Below are positions 45,988-53,878 of a stretch of DNA of 64,000 nucleotides, piece after piece. How positions within the stretch are numbered: position 1 is the stretch's first letter; the number at the start of each line of letters is the position of its first letter. The DNA is from an uncultured Prevotellaceae bacterium. Lineage in GTDB: Bacteria > Bacteroidota > Bacteroidia > Bacteroidales > Bacteroidaceae. A model generated the notes under the pieces. It was not told where the DNA came from and did no database searches. It saw nothing but the letters and a program-made list of their open reading frames with translations. A program made the translations under genes and the position numbers. Where the stretch lies: contig OMWI01000002.1 of assembly GCA_900314715.1 (NCBI GenBank), forward strand, positions 111,850 to 175,849, in the 5' to 3' direction.

Positions 45988-47050
45988 AGCTCAATATTTT
46001 ATTGGTGAAACTCTCTTCTTGATCCAGCATAAACTCAATATGGACGGGAAGAATGAAAATGTTATTTCTCACTTCTTCACTCAGTCCTGACATGATTTCC
46101 AGTCTACAAGCATCCTTCTCCGTAGTGACAATCATTTTTGGTGAAGGCATAGAGTCGAATGTCTTGTTGATATGGTCGATGTCCTCATCGGTGAATTGAT
46201 GATGATCGCTGAATGTGAGTGGCTGGATATTCTTGCAATAAGGTTGTAAATCGTTGGCTATCTGTTGTGGTGTGGCAATTCCCGTCAACAACAATATGTG
46301 TTCGTCTTGTTCGATGCTATCAAGAGAACGTTCGTTTCCACCGAACATAGGACGTAGATTCTCATACGATAACGTAGTGAAGTACAACGATTGATAAGCC
46401 AACAATCCCATTTGGTTGGTCAATACGCGATAATCCATAGGACGTAAATCCTTAGGACATTTCGTTATGATAACAATATCGGCACGTTTCTTTCCATCGG
46501 CAGGTTCACGTAGTCTTCCTGCAGGCAACAATTTGTCTTGGAATATCATACGATGATAATCCACCAACAATATATTGATGCCTGGTTTTACGTATCGGTG
46601 TTGAAAAGCATCATCGAGCAGGATAACATCAACATCCTTTGTCTCCTCTTCAGATGTAAGCATATCGATTCCATGACAACGTTTCTCGTCTACGGCAACG
46701 TAGATATCCGAGAATTTCCGTTTCATTTGGAATGGTTCATCGCCAATGTCCTGAACGGTAGATTGCTCATTTGCCAACACGTATCCTTTCGTGAGTCGCT
46801 TATATCCACGAGATAGAACGGCCACTTTCGTCTTGTCTTTCAGTAGGTTAACTAAATATTCCACATGAGGAGTCTTTCCAGAACCGCCCACGGTAATGTT
46901 GCCAACGGAAATCACGGGGATATCGAATGAACGTGTCTTGAGAATGCCAAGTTCAAACATCTTGTTTCTCAAGCCAACGCCCATTCCGTAAAACCAACTT
47001 AATGGTGTTAACCACGGCGATATCTTTATGAATACCTCTTCTGCTGCCAC
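45872..47050 (-). CDS. lpxK: tetraacyldisaccharide 4'-kinase LpxK
   Basis: The product has 392 residues. The P-loop is NITVGGSGKTPH, followed by KVAVLSRGYKR, and the metal and catalytic segment VDVILLDDAFQHRYVKPGINILLVD. It phosphorylates the lipid A precursor at the 4' position, consistent with a Gram-negative envelope. The family normally ends just after a YVRKN-like sequence; here that point (YVQKN) coincides with the punA start, and the frame runs on for about 36 more residues across punA. This looks like a lost stop codon. It lies 17 bases after sppA. Confidence 0.92.
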   Translation of the reverse strand: MAAEEVFIKISPWLTPLSWFYGMGVGLRNKMFELGILKTRSFDIPVISVGNITVGGSGKTPHVEYLVNLLKDKTKVAVLSRGYKRLTKGYVLANEQSTVQDIGDEPFQMKRKFSDIYVAVDEKRCHGIDMLTSEEETKDVDVILLDDAFQHRYVKPGINILLVDYHRMIFQDKLLPAGRLREPADGKKRADIVIITKCPKDLRPMDYRVLTNQMGLLAYQSLYFTTLSYENLRPMFGGNERSLDSIEQDEHILLLTGIATPQQIANDLQPYCKNIQPLTFSDHHQFTDEDIDHINKTFDSMPSPKMIVTTEKDACRLEIMSGLSEEVRNNIFILPVHIEFMLDQEESFTNKILSYVQKNSRNSILVKGKDDNKPKDSHHSGDRPRTISFRDN

Positions 47051-47067
47051 AAATTGCGTATGAACGG

Positions 47068-48837
47068 TTATCTAATTTGTATGAAATATGGTAAACGTGC
47101 TTGTACGGTACTCATATTCTTGATTCTCGTAATCATGCTAATAGGTTCATAGAATTCACCTAAAGCAAGGCGAGCTTGTTCGTCGAGATAATTGCCATTC
47201 TTCATCGAACTAAACAATTGGTCAAGGATGTCGGCAGGAGCTGGATAGTTGGTAGTATAGTATTCATCGAGCTTAGCCAATTTAGCTGCCTTCGCAACTG
47301 CTTGATCTAATCCACCTAACTCGTCAACCAATTTCAACTTCAATGCATCTTGTGCCAAGAAAACGTGTCCTTGTGCTACTTCCTCTACCTGTTCGATAGT
47401 CATCTTTCTACCATCTGCCACGCGCTTGCGGAACAAATCGTAACCACGGTTGATGTATTTGGTAAGATAACCAATCTCTTCAGCATTCATCGGACGAGAC
47501 ATCGTACCGATAGAAGCATTCTTGTTGGTCTTAACCTCATCAAACTTAAGACCTACTTTTTGTGTGAGGAATTGGCTGACATCAGGAATCATACCGAAGA
47601 TTCCGATGCTACCCGTCAATGTATTTGGTTGAGCAACAATCCAGTTGGAATTGCAACTCATGTAATAACCGCCAGAAGCAGCATAGTCACCCATAGAAAT
47701 AACCACGGGTTTCTTCTGCTTGAGCAATTCAATCTGATGCCATAATTGTTCAGATGCATAGGCGCTACCACCAGGAGAGTTGACGCGAATCACTACAGCC
47801 TTGACATCTTCGTTATTCATCAATTTTTCCAAGTCGGCACACACTTCCTTAGCTATGATTTCGTGTCCGCTGGTTAAAGTCATCGGAGAATTTGTTGCTT
47901 CGTCTACGATATCACCGAAAGCATAGTAAACGGCAATCTCTTCACCCTTCCTGTCTTCCTTGACGTTAGCCATGGCAGCAACGTCTACTTGGTTGATGGT
48001 TTCGTCTTCATTAATGCCGAGCAATTTCTTTACTTCAACTTTCACTTGGTCGGAATACATCACACCGTCAATCAACTTGAGTTTAACCAAGTTCTTTGCT
48101 TCATCAAACGTGATAATCCTATCTGCGTATGCGTTTAATGAATCTACGCTAATCTTGCGACTTTCAGATACGGCCTTGCATAAGATTTGCCACGAACCGT
48201 TGATGTAAGCCTCCGTTTGTTGGCGACTGGGTTCACTCATTTTGTCTTCGGTGAACATCTCGGTTGCACTCTTGTATTTACCCACCTTAATAGTTTGCAT
48301 CTTCACGCCAAACTTATTCAATACGTCTTTAAAGAACATGGGAGTAACCGAAAAACCATGCCAATCAAGTTCGCCACTGGGATTCAACCAAACCTTATCG
48401 GCTACGGAGGCTACGTAATAAGAAGCTTGTGAGTAAGTGTCGGCGTATGCTACCACCCACTTACCGCTTTTCTTGTAATCAACCAAGGCATTGCGGATTT
48501 CCTGCAAGGAAGCTCCGTCGGCTGATAACATGCCACCTTCGATATAGATACCTTTAATGTTTTCGTTTTCCTTAGCCTTCTTGATAGCAGATAATGTTTC
48601 CTGTAATCCTAAAGAGTTGGTGTTTCCATTCAAGGTGTTCATGATATTAACCCCAACTTGTTCTTCCAACAATCCGTCGAGCTTCAATACCAAAACGGAA
48701 TTCTTACTGACGTTGGTTGTGGCTTGTCCAGAAGTTATCATACCAACGATACTCAGTATTCCAAAGAATGTAAGGATAATCCCAAAAAGAATCAGTCCAA
48801 CTACTGTAGCGGCTACATATTTAAAGAAATCTTTCAT
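47068..48837 (-). CDS. sppA: signal peptide peptidase SppA, 67 kDa type
   Basis: The product has 589 residues with one N-terminal membrane helix and two ClpP-like domains. The catalytic Lys is K189 in VGKYKSATE and the Ser is S388 in YAASGGYY, preceded by NSPGGSAYASE. It degrades signal peptides left in the inner membrane. It leads a run sppA-lpxK-punA-thiL on the minus strand, with a TATCTTTG box at 48912-48919. Confidence 0.94.
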   Translation of the reverse strand: MKDFFKYVAATVVGLILFGIILTFFGILSIVGMITSGQATTNVSKNSVLVLKLDGLLEEQVGVNIMNTLNGNTNSLGLQETLSAIKKAKENENIKGIYIEGGMLSADGASLQEIRNALVDYKKSGKWVVAYADTYSQASYYVASVADKVWLNPSGELDWHGFSVTPMFFKDVLNKFGVKMQTIKVGKYKSATEMFTEDKMSEPSRQQTEAYINGSWQILCKAVSESRKISVDSLNAYADRIITFDEAKNLVKLKLIDGVMYSDQVKVEVKKLLGINEDETINQVDVAAMANVKEDRKGEEIAVYYAFGDIVDEATNSPMTLTSGHEIIAKEVCADLEKLMNNEDVKAVVIRVNSPGGSAYASEQLWHQIELLKQKKPVVISMGDYAASGGYYMSCNSNWIVAQPNTLTGSIGIFGMIPDVSQFLTQKVGLKFDEVKTNKNASIGTMSRPMNAEEIGYLTKYINRGYDLFRKRVADGRKMTIEQVEEVAQGHVFLAQDALKLKLVDELGGLDQAVAKAAKLAKLDEYYTTNYPAPADILDQLFSSMKNGNYLDEQARLALGEFYEPISMITRIKNMSTVQARLPYFIQIR

Positions 48838-48911
48838 ATTGAATGTATATAATTAATAATTCATTTAACGGTTATTACTCGTAGTTCAAAATGAGTGTGT
48901 GAACAATGCAA

Positions 48912-48919
48912 CAAAGATA
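48912..48919 (-). promoter_or_regulatory. -7 box of the sppA operon
   Basis: CAAAGATA on the plus strand reads TATCTTTG on the minus strand, 74 bases before the ATG at 48837. Confidence 0.45.
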
Positions 48920-49002
48920 CTCAGAATATTTATTATAAACAAATATTGTTCGATTTATTTCTACTTTTCTTTCCTTTTCTTGTTCATTTACATTACTTTT
49001 CG

Positions 49003-49010
49003 TATCTTTG
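49003..49010 (+). promoter_or_regulatory. -7 box of the secreted FISUMP-like gene
   Basis: TATCTTTG matches TAnnTTTG, 66 bases before the ATG at 49077. Confidence 0.5.
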
Positions 49011-49076
49011 TTGCATAGAATATAATCAACATATTGGTAAATAAAACAAAGTATCAACCCGAAAAAACGTGAAGAG

Positions 49077-49952
49077 ATGAAAAAACTGATGGTTCTGTTG
49101 GCTTGCTTGATGACTTTCATTCCATGGAATGAAACGAATGCTCAACAGGAAACTACGATTTCCATTTACTCTGACGGTCAGGTGACAGATACTTTTGTTT
49201 GTTCTGAAATAGACAGCATCACGTTTGATGTGGATTATCAAGTGATTTGGATGGCAGATTACAAAAGAATGATTCCTATTTCGATGATTGATAGCATGTC
49301 TTTTAAAACGATTGATAATACGTTGTTGAGTTGTCCAGACAACAATCATCCGCACATGATTGACCTTGGTTTGCCGAGTGGTACAAAGTGGGCGTGTTGT
49401 AATGTGGGCGCACATTCTCCCGAGGAATATGGTGGATATTATGCATGGGGTGAAATAAGTGAAAAGTCTGTTTACAATGAAATGACTTATCTCTATGCCA
49501 CGGGTGTGGACAATAATGGTGATGGATGTTTTGATGATTGGCATAGTGATGAGGGTACATTTGGATTGTGGCAGCATCTCGGAGCTAATATCAGTGGCAC
49601 TCAGTATGATGTAGCATACGTTCAATGGGGTGCAACATGGTGTATGCCAACGCAAGACCAACAATTGGAGTTACTCAATAATTGCCGTTGCGTATGGACA
49701 ACAGAGAATGGTGTGAATGGACGTAGATTCACGGGACCGAATGGTGGTTCCATCTTTCTTCCTGCTGCAGGTTGTCGTTTAGATAACGATCTCCATCGCA
49801 TTGGTAGTGGCGGTTATTATTGGTCGGCTACATGGGATTCGTTAAACCCTTACTACGCCCGTAATCTCTATTTCAGTTCAACCAACATTTATTACGACTA
49901 CAACTTATACCGTGATGGCGGTAGAAGCGTTCGCCCAGTTGTAAGGAATTGA
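49077..49952 (+). CDS. secreted protein with a Fibrobacter-major-paralogous-domain-like region
   Basis: The product has 291 residues with a signal peptide (MTFIPWNETNAQ). Residues 24-80 are a short domain ending in two similar lines (SEIDSITFDVDY, SMIDSMSFKTID). From about 93 onward it has IDLGLPSGTKWACCNVGAHSPEEYGGYYAWGE, WCMPTQDQQLELLNNC, GSIFLPAAGCR and YYWSATW, the pattern of the FISUMP/DUF1566 family abundant in Bacteroidetes. These bind or display at the surface; the function is not known. Confidence 0.78.
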   Translation: MKKLMVLLACLMTFIPWNETNAQQETTISIYSDGQVTDTFVCSEIDSITFDVDYQVIWMADYKRMIPISMIDSMSFKTIDNTLLSCPDNNHPHMIDLGLPSGTKWACCNVGAHSPEEYGGYYAWGEISEKSVYNEMTYLYATGVDNNGDGCFDDWHSDEGTFGLWQHLGANISGTQYDVAYVQWGATWCMPTQDQQLELLNNCRCVWTTENGVNGRRFTGPNGGSIFLPAAGCRLDNDLHRIGSGGYYWSATWDSLNPYYARNLYFSSTNIYYDYNLYRDGGRSVRPVVRN

Positions 49953-49994
49953 TTTCTTCTCTCTCCAAAAGTGTATAGCCTTTTGTATTCGATA

Positions 49995-50082
49995 CATATA
50001 CACCGTGTATATGCATGAAATACACTCTGTATATCTATGAAATACACGGTGTATACACATGAAATACAAAGCCTATCAAATA
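49995..50082. repeat. 22-bp tandem array C (3 units plus degenerate ends)
   Basis: Units start at 49995, 50017 and 50039, exactly 22 bp each, with a degenerate unit at 50061. The core in units 1 and 3 is a perfect 13-base palindrome (ATACAC-C-GTGTAT, ATACAC-G-GTGTAT); unit 2 is slightly diverged. A related inverted sequence lies just before the array (49973-49994). The array lies between convergent genes. Confidence 0.82.
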
Positions 50083-50167
50083 ACTACTAATCTTTTACAG
50101 ATAGAAGAAAAAATGATAATCTATATTTGTCAGCAGAAGATTCGCATGGAAAGGGATGTGGGGCGGT

Positions 50168-50884
50168 TCAGGTTGTAGTTATTGGTAAATCCTCATAAAT
50201 CTGTTCATCCTTTAATATTTTGAGGGCTTTCTCTTGCCACGTCTTACAGACGAAATAAGGAGCGTGAGCCATTTTAATATGAAGGTTACGCAAGTTGATT
50301 TTGTAGGGGAAGGCCAGCATGGCGCAACGCTCGGCAATGTTTACAGAAAGATTGTCACGGTCCAAATCGTAGAATACATTACCGATAACTTTTGCTTTTC
50401 GGGTGTTTTGCATGGCGATAGGGCAGTTGTCAAGAATGTAATAGTAGTCATCGTGGTAGTCAACAAAACTATTTACCCCTGCAATGGTGTTATAATTGTG
50501 AAGTATTGTTGCCTTTACTACATCGCCTGTGTAGATTTTTTGTTCTTTGCAGTCGCGATAGCCCGTGTAGAAGCCTGCAAAGATGACGGGGTAGATTTTG
50601 ACATCAACGAAAGTCTCCAGATATTGAAGTCGCCCAAATAACTCGAAATCACTCAGCCTCATATAGTCTTTTGCCCGTTTGTTCTGCGTCCAGAAATATA
50701 GTTGGTCGTGATAGAAGAATAAATCGAACACGCTGCCATAGCCGAATGTTCCGTCTGCTTTGATGAACCTCACTTCTATCTCGTCGAAGTAGTGGTCAGT
50801 ATCTACTCCCGAAATCAAATCATCTAAGAATTGTTCAACCTCTTCTTGAAAGTCCTTATTACAAGACATTACCTTTGCTTTCAT
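50168..50884 (-). CDS. YopX-domain protein
   Basis: The product has 238 residues from the ATG at 50884; a GTG 6 bases upstream is an alternative. FAGFYTGYRDCKEQKIYTGDVVKATILH in the middle is the YopX-type signature; the rest is not recognised. YopX domains come mainly from phages and mobile elements. A TACCTTTG box lies on the minus strand at 50912-50919, and a 21-bp element just upstream (50931-50951) is shared with the neighbouring genes. Confidence 0.72.
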   Translation of the reverse strand: MKAKVMSCNKDFQEEVEQFLDDLISGVDTDHYFDEIEVRFIKADGTFGYGSVFDLFFYHDQLYFWTQNKRAKDYMRLSDFELFGRLQYLETFVDVKIYPVIFAGFYTGYRDCKEQKIYTGDVVKATILHNYNTIAGVNSFVDYHDDYYYILDNCPIAMQNTRKAKVIGNVFYDLDRDNLSVNIAERCAMLAFPYKINLRNLHIKMAHAPYFVCKTWQEKALKILKDEQIYEDLPITTT

Positions 50885-50911
50885 ATTCACTCATTTTTAG
50901 TTTATATGATG

Positions 50912-50919
50912 CAAAGGTA
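50912..50919 (-). promoter_or_regulatory. -7 box of the YopX-like gene
   Basis: CAAAGGTA on the plus strand reads TACCTTTG on the minus strand, 27 bases before the ATG at 50884. Confidence 0.55.
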
Positions 50920-50930
50920 ATGTGGGGTGA

Positions 50931-50951
50931 GGCGAAAACGTTGCACAGTCT
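50931..50951. promoter_or_regulatory. 21-bp shared promoter element, copy 1
   Basis: A 21-bp sequence with the core AAAACGTTGCACAGT lies upstream of the YopX-like gene's -7 box. A near-identical copy is at 51892-51912; 17 of 21 positions match and three of the four changes are transitions. In each copy the sequence TGCAAAG lies 14 bases to the left on the plus strand. Confidence 0.6.
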
Positions 50952-50959
50952 AAAAAATA

Positions 50960-51856
50960 TCAACTATTATTTATGAAATCGATAATGTTCCTATATTCAT
51001 TTCCATTAAAATTTGCAGGAGTAATATACTGGCTTATCATACTATCTGTTTTTTTTTCAATTATTTTATCTTTAAATTTGACAAAAAACTCTTCAGAAAG
51101 CAAGTTAATCCATTTTTTTGTTGATCTCATTATAAGGAAACGTACATCCTTTTTTTTATCTTTAGCAAGATACCATATCATTTCTTTTGTGAATTGTTGT
51201 GATTCTAAAGTGTTATCTATTCGAGGGAATGTTCGGTTGGATGTTTGTGAACTATAACCATGCAATTCAACAAGTGCTATCTTTCGGAAAAATTTTGTTT
51301 CATCAATTGAAGCGTTCTCAATATAGACATCTTTCCTTAATTGTTCTAGCTTTTTATACCAATACCAATCGCCCAGCATGTTTATGGCATCCTTGCAGGT
51401 TATTGGACTGCCTTCTATATTGTCTTTTTTTTCTGGCATTAATGAGTGTACTTGAAATAGAAGTGTTTTTCTCTTGTATTCAATTACTTGTTTACGAACA
51501 ACTTCTTTTGACTGCATCAGTTTGGCTAATGTCATATTTACCTCTGGTACATAACCAGGATTAAGACTAAGGATAATCAACCTTGCCTCCAATGGATTTC
51601 CCCACCACGGTTCCGCTGGAATGTTCGTTATAATCTTATCTCTAAGTATTCTAAGCTTAGTTTCCTCATCTTTGCCTTCTATTGCTTTATCCACCTTTTC
51701 ATTATAAACATCTATTGCCTGCTCATCCCCTTCACATACATATGATTTGCTACTGCTAAACAAACAATCTTCCTCTAACGATTCATACATTTTCGCTACA
51801 TGTTCCCATGGATTTTTCATTCCAAACAATTCTTCAGTATTCATAGAATGATTCAT
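50960..51856 (-). CDS. unrecognised protein with a UDG-superfamily-like motif
   Basis: The product has 298 residues, no signal or membrane segment. WWGNPLEARLIILSLNPGYVPE (83-104) resembles the GNP-x-A-x-hhhh-x-NPG block seen at the start of uracil-DNA glycosylase-like folds. The C-terminus holds DVRFLIMRSTKKWINLL, which could be the second such motif, though no catalytic residue can be assigned. It lies divergent from a WYL regulator and has its own TAACTTTG box at 51873-51880. Confidence 0.55.
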   Translation of the reverse strand: MNHSMNTEELFGMKNPWEHVAKMYESLEEDCLFSSSKSYVCEGDEQAIDVYNEKVDKAIEGKDEETKLRILRDKIITNIPAEPWWGNPLEARLIILSLNPGYVPEVNMTLAKLMQSKEVVRKQVIEYKRKTLLFQVHSLMPEKKDNIEGSPITCKDAINMLGDWYWYKKLEQLRKDVYIENASIDETKFFRKIALVELHGYSSQTSNRTFPRIDNTLESQQFTKEMIWYLAKDKKKDVRFLIMRSTKKWINLLSEEFFVKFKDKIIEKKTDSMISQYITPANFNGNEYRNIIDFINNS

Positions 51857-51872
51857 TTACGTGATTACGTTG

Positions 51873-51880
51873 CAAAGTTA
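51873..51880 (-). promoter_or_regulatory. -7 box of the UDG-like gene
   Basis: CAAAGTTA on the plus strand reads TAACTTTG on the minus strand, 16 bases before the ATG at 51856. Confidence 0.55.
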
Positions 51881-51891
51881 CACATTCTCTT

Positions 51892-51912
51892 GGCAAAAAC
51901 ATTGCATAGTGT
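51892..51912. promoter_or_regulatory. 21-bp shared promoter element, copy 2
   Basis: The second copy of the element at 50931-50951, with core AAAACATTGCATAGT. It lies between the divergent -7 boxes of the UDG-like gene (51873) and the WYL gene (51925), overlapping the predicted -33 site of the latter. This is where a WYL autorepressor would be expected to bind. Confidence 0.6.
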
Positions 51913-51924
51913 CAATCTTTTTTG

Positions 51925-51932
51925 TACTTTTG
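51925..51932 (+). promoter_or_regulatory. -7 box of the WYL-Fic operon
   Basis: TACTTTTG matches TAnnTTTG, 17 bases before the ATG at 51950; TTGC at 51902-51905 is a suitable -33 element. Confidence 0.6.
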
Positions 51933-51949
51933 CACAAAAGAAATCTATT

Positions 51950-52867
51950 ATGGCCAAATACCTGTTTGCACGCTACATTTGGGAAATTACCACCATCTAC
52001 AGGGCCAAACGCCTTACATTGAAGGAACTGAATGAGAGATGGCGCAACTGCTATCTGTATGACGGAAAAGATATTCCCCGTCGCACTTTTGACTATCACC
52101 GCAAGGAAATAGAAATGCTGTTCAATTTAAACATCGTCTGTGACAAGCGCGACAACACTTACCATGTGGAGGACGACAGTTGTTTCCGCAAAGGAGAACT
52201 TCGCCAATGGCTAGTGAACAGCGTAGCCGTTAGTTCTATCATGCGCGAGGCAGAAGATTTGGAAAGTCGGATTGCATTGGAGCCGATACCATCGAGCATG
52301 CCTTTTCTGACTGAAATAATTCGAGCATTGCGAGAGAATAAAGTCATTTCGTTTAGTTACCAGAGTTTCGATCGTGATAATCCAACGCAACACACATTTC
52401 TTCCCTACGCACTCAAGCTGTTTCGCCAACGATGGTATATAGTGGGACGTTCGCTTGACAATGAAAAGATTCTGACATTTGCTACCGACCGCCTCGATTC
52501 CTTGATTGTTGAGGAGCAGACTTTCAAATATCCTAATGACTTCGACATCAACGATTATTACCGTGATTCCTTTGGTATCATCATAGAAGATGGGATTCCC
52601 TGCGAACATATTGTTATTAAGGTAGCGAGCAGTCAGGTTAAATATTTGCGTTCTCTGCCGCTTCATCATTCGCAGCGAGAGACTGTCATAACTCCCGAGT
52701 ATTCTATTTTTGAGTATGACTTGAAGCCCACTTATGATTTCGAACAAGAGATTCTTTCTCATCGAGAGGATTTCGAAATTCTCAAACCTGCATCATTAAG
52801 GGATAGGATAAAATCGATTGTGAATAATATGTATGAGCGTTATTTCGCACAAAACAAATTAAGATAA
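51950..52867 (+). CDS. WYL-domain transcriptional regulator
   Basis: The product has 305 residues from the ATG at 51950; the longer frame from 51800 runs through the promoter. An N-terminal winged-helix region (YRAKRLTLKELNERWRNCYLYDGKDIPRRTFDYHRKEIEMLFNLNI) is followed by a WYL domain (IRALRENKVISFSYQSFDRDN, PYALKLFRQRWYIVGRSL) and a WCX-like C-terminal domain. This is the layout of BrxR/CapW-type repressors that control defence genes. It lies 5 bases ahead of the Fic gene and divergent from the UDG-like gene. Confidence 0.88.
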   Translation: MAKYLFARYIWEITTIYRAKRLTLKELNERWRNCYLYDGKDIPRRTFDYHRKEIEMLFNLNIVCDKRDNTYHVEDDSCFRKGELRQWLVNSVAVSSIMREAEDLESRIALEPIPSSMPFLTEIIRALRENKVISFSYQSFDRDNPTQHTFLPYALKLFRQRWYIVGRSLDNEKILTFATDRLDSLIVEEQTFKYPNDFDINDYYRDSFGIIIEDGIPCEHIVIKVASSQVKYLRSLPLHHSQRETVITPEYSIFEYDLKPTYDFEQEILSHREDFEILKPASLRDRIKSIVNNMYERYFAQNKLR

Positions 52868-52872
52868 ATGTT

Positions 52873-53742
52873 ATGGGCAATAAAATATCTTTTCGATTCT
52901 ATAAAGATTATAAGGTTAGGGCCATTTGGGACGATGAGGAATCCAAATGGTGGTTCTCGGTGGTGGATATTGTTGCTGCTATTACAGAAAGTCCAAATCC
53001 GCGAAAGTACTGGAGTGTATTGAAGAACAGACTGAAGAAGTCAAATGCCGAGTTGACTACTCGTTGTAGTCAACTGAAACTCACATCATCGGATGGCAAG
53101 AAGTATGCTACAGATTGCTTTTCACAAGAAGATATCATCGAATTAGTGAAAGCCATCCCCAGTAAAAAAACAGCTGATTTCCTGGATTGGTTTACCTATA
53201 GTGAAAACACAATTGACGGACAAAGTCGGAAGAAAGCATATACACTTTGGGAAAGTAATCTTGTCGCCGACAAAGATATAGGCAAGGTGAAATCACTTCA
53301 ACAGATTCACGCTTACCTCTTTGGTGGACTATACGATTTTGCAGGCAAAATACGTACTAAGACAATCGCCAAGGGTAATACGATATTTTGTCTGGCAGAA
53401 TATCTTCATCAGAACCTGAAATCAATCGAACAAATGCCAGAGACAACATTTGATGAGATAGTTGACAAGTATGTTGAGATGAATGTGGCTCACCCCTTCA
53501 TGGAGGGAAATGGACGTTCGACACGTATCTGGCTTGACCTTATTTTTAAAAAGCAGCTTAAGATGTGTGTTGACTGGAGCAAGATTGATAAACGTGATTA
53601 TTTGGATGCAATGATTGCAAGCCACATGGATAGTACCAAAATACGTGCGTTGTTAAAGCAGGCTTTGACAAACAAAATTTATGATCGAGAATTGTTTATG
53701 AAGGGAATAGACTATTCTTATTATTATGAACAAGAAGATTGA
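52873..53742 (+). CDS. BRO-N domain fused to a Fic AMPylase domain
   Basis: The product has 289 residues. Residues 8-108 form a BRO-N/antirepressor-like domain (VRAIWDDEESKWWFSVVDIVAAIT and FSQEDIIELVKAIPSKKTADFLDWF). Residues 140-270 form a Fic domain with the complete active motif HPFMEGNGRSTR at 207-218. Fic proteins transfer AMP or another NMP to a hydroxyl side chain of a target protein. No clear (S/T)xxxE(G/N) inhibitory motif is visible in the chain, so control may come from the BRO-N part or a partner. It starts 5 bases after the WYL regulator. Confidence 0.85.
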   Translation: MGNKISFRFYKDYKVRAIWDDEESKWWFSVVDIVAAITESPNPRKYWSVLKNRLKKSNAELTTRCSQLKLTSSDGKKYATDCFSQEDIIELVKAIPSKKTADFLDWFTYSENTIDGQSRKKAYTLWESNLVADKDIGKVKSLQQIHAYLFGGLYDFAGKIRTKTIAKGNTIFCLAEYLHQNLKSIEQMPETTFDEIVDKYVEMNVAHPFMEGNGRSTRIWLDLIFKKQLKMCVDWSKIDKRDYLDAMIASHMDSTKIRALLKQALTNKIYDRELFMKGIDYSYYYEQED

Positions 53743-53878
53743 CGCAACCAAGGTCGAATAGCAAATGAAGTATGATACAAGAAAGATATATGATATGGCG
53801 AAGTATGGTTTTTATTTTCAGAACATTCTATTATCCCTTTTTTGCAAATATAACTTGCAGAAATATAGTAAATGAATT

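Noticed and set aside
49026-49664. Long minus-strand frame opposite the secreted FISUMP-like gene
   Set aside because: It is antisense to a gene with clear signal peptide and family motifs and shows no protein-like features of its own.
51800-51949. N-terminal extension of the WYL gene
   Set aside because: It runs through both divergent promoters and the shared 21-bp element and overlaps the UDG-like gene start.
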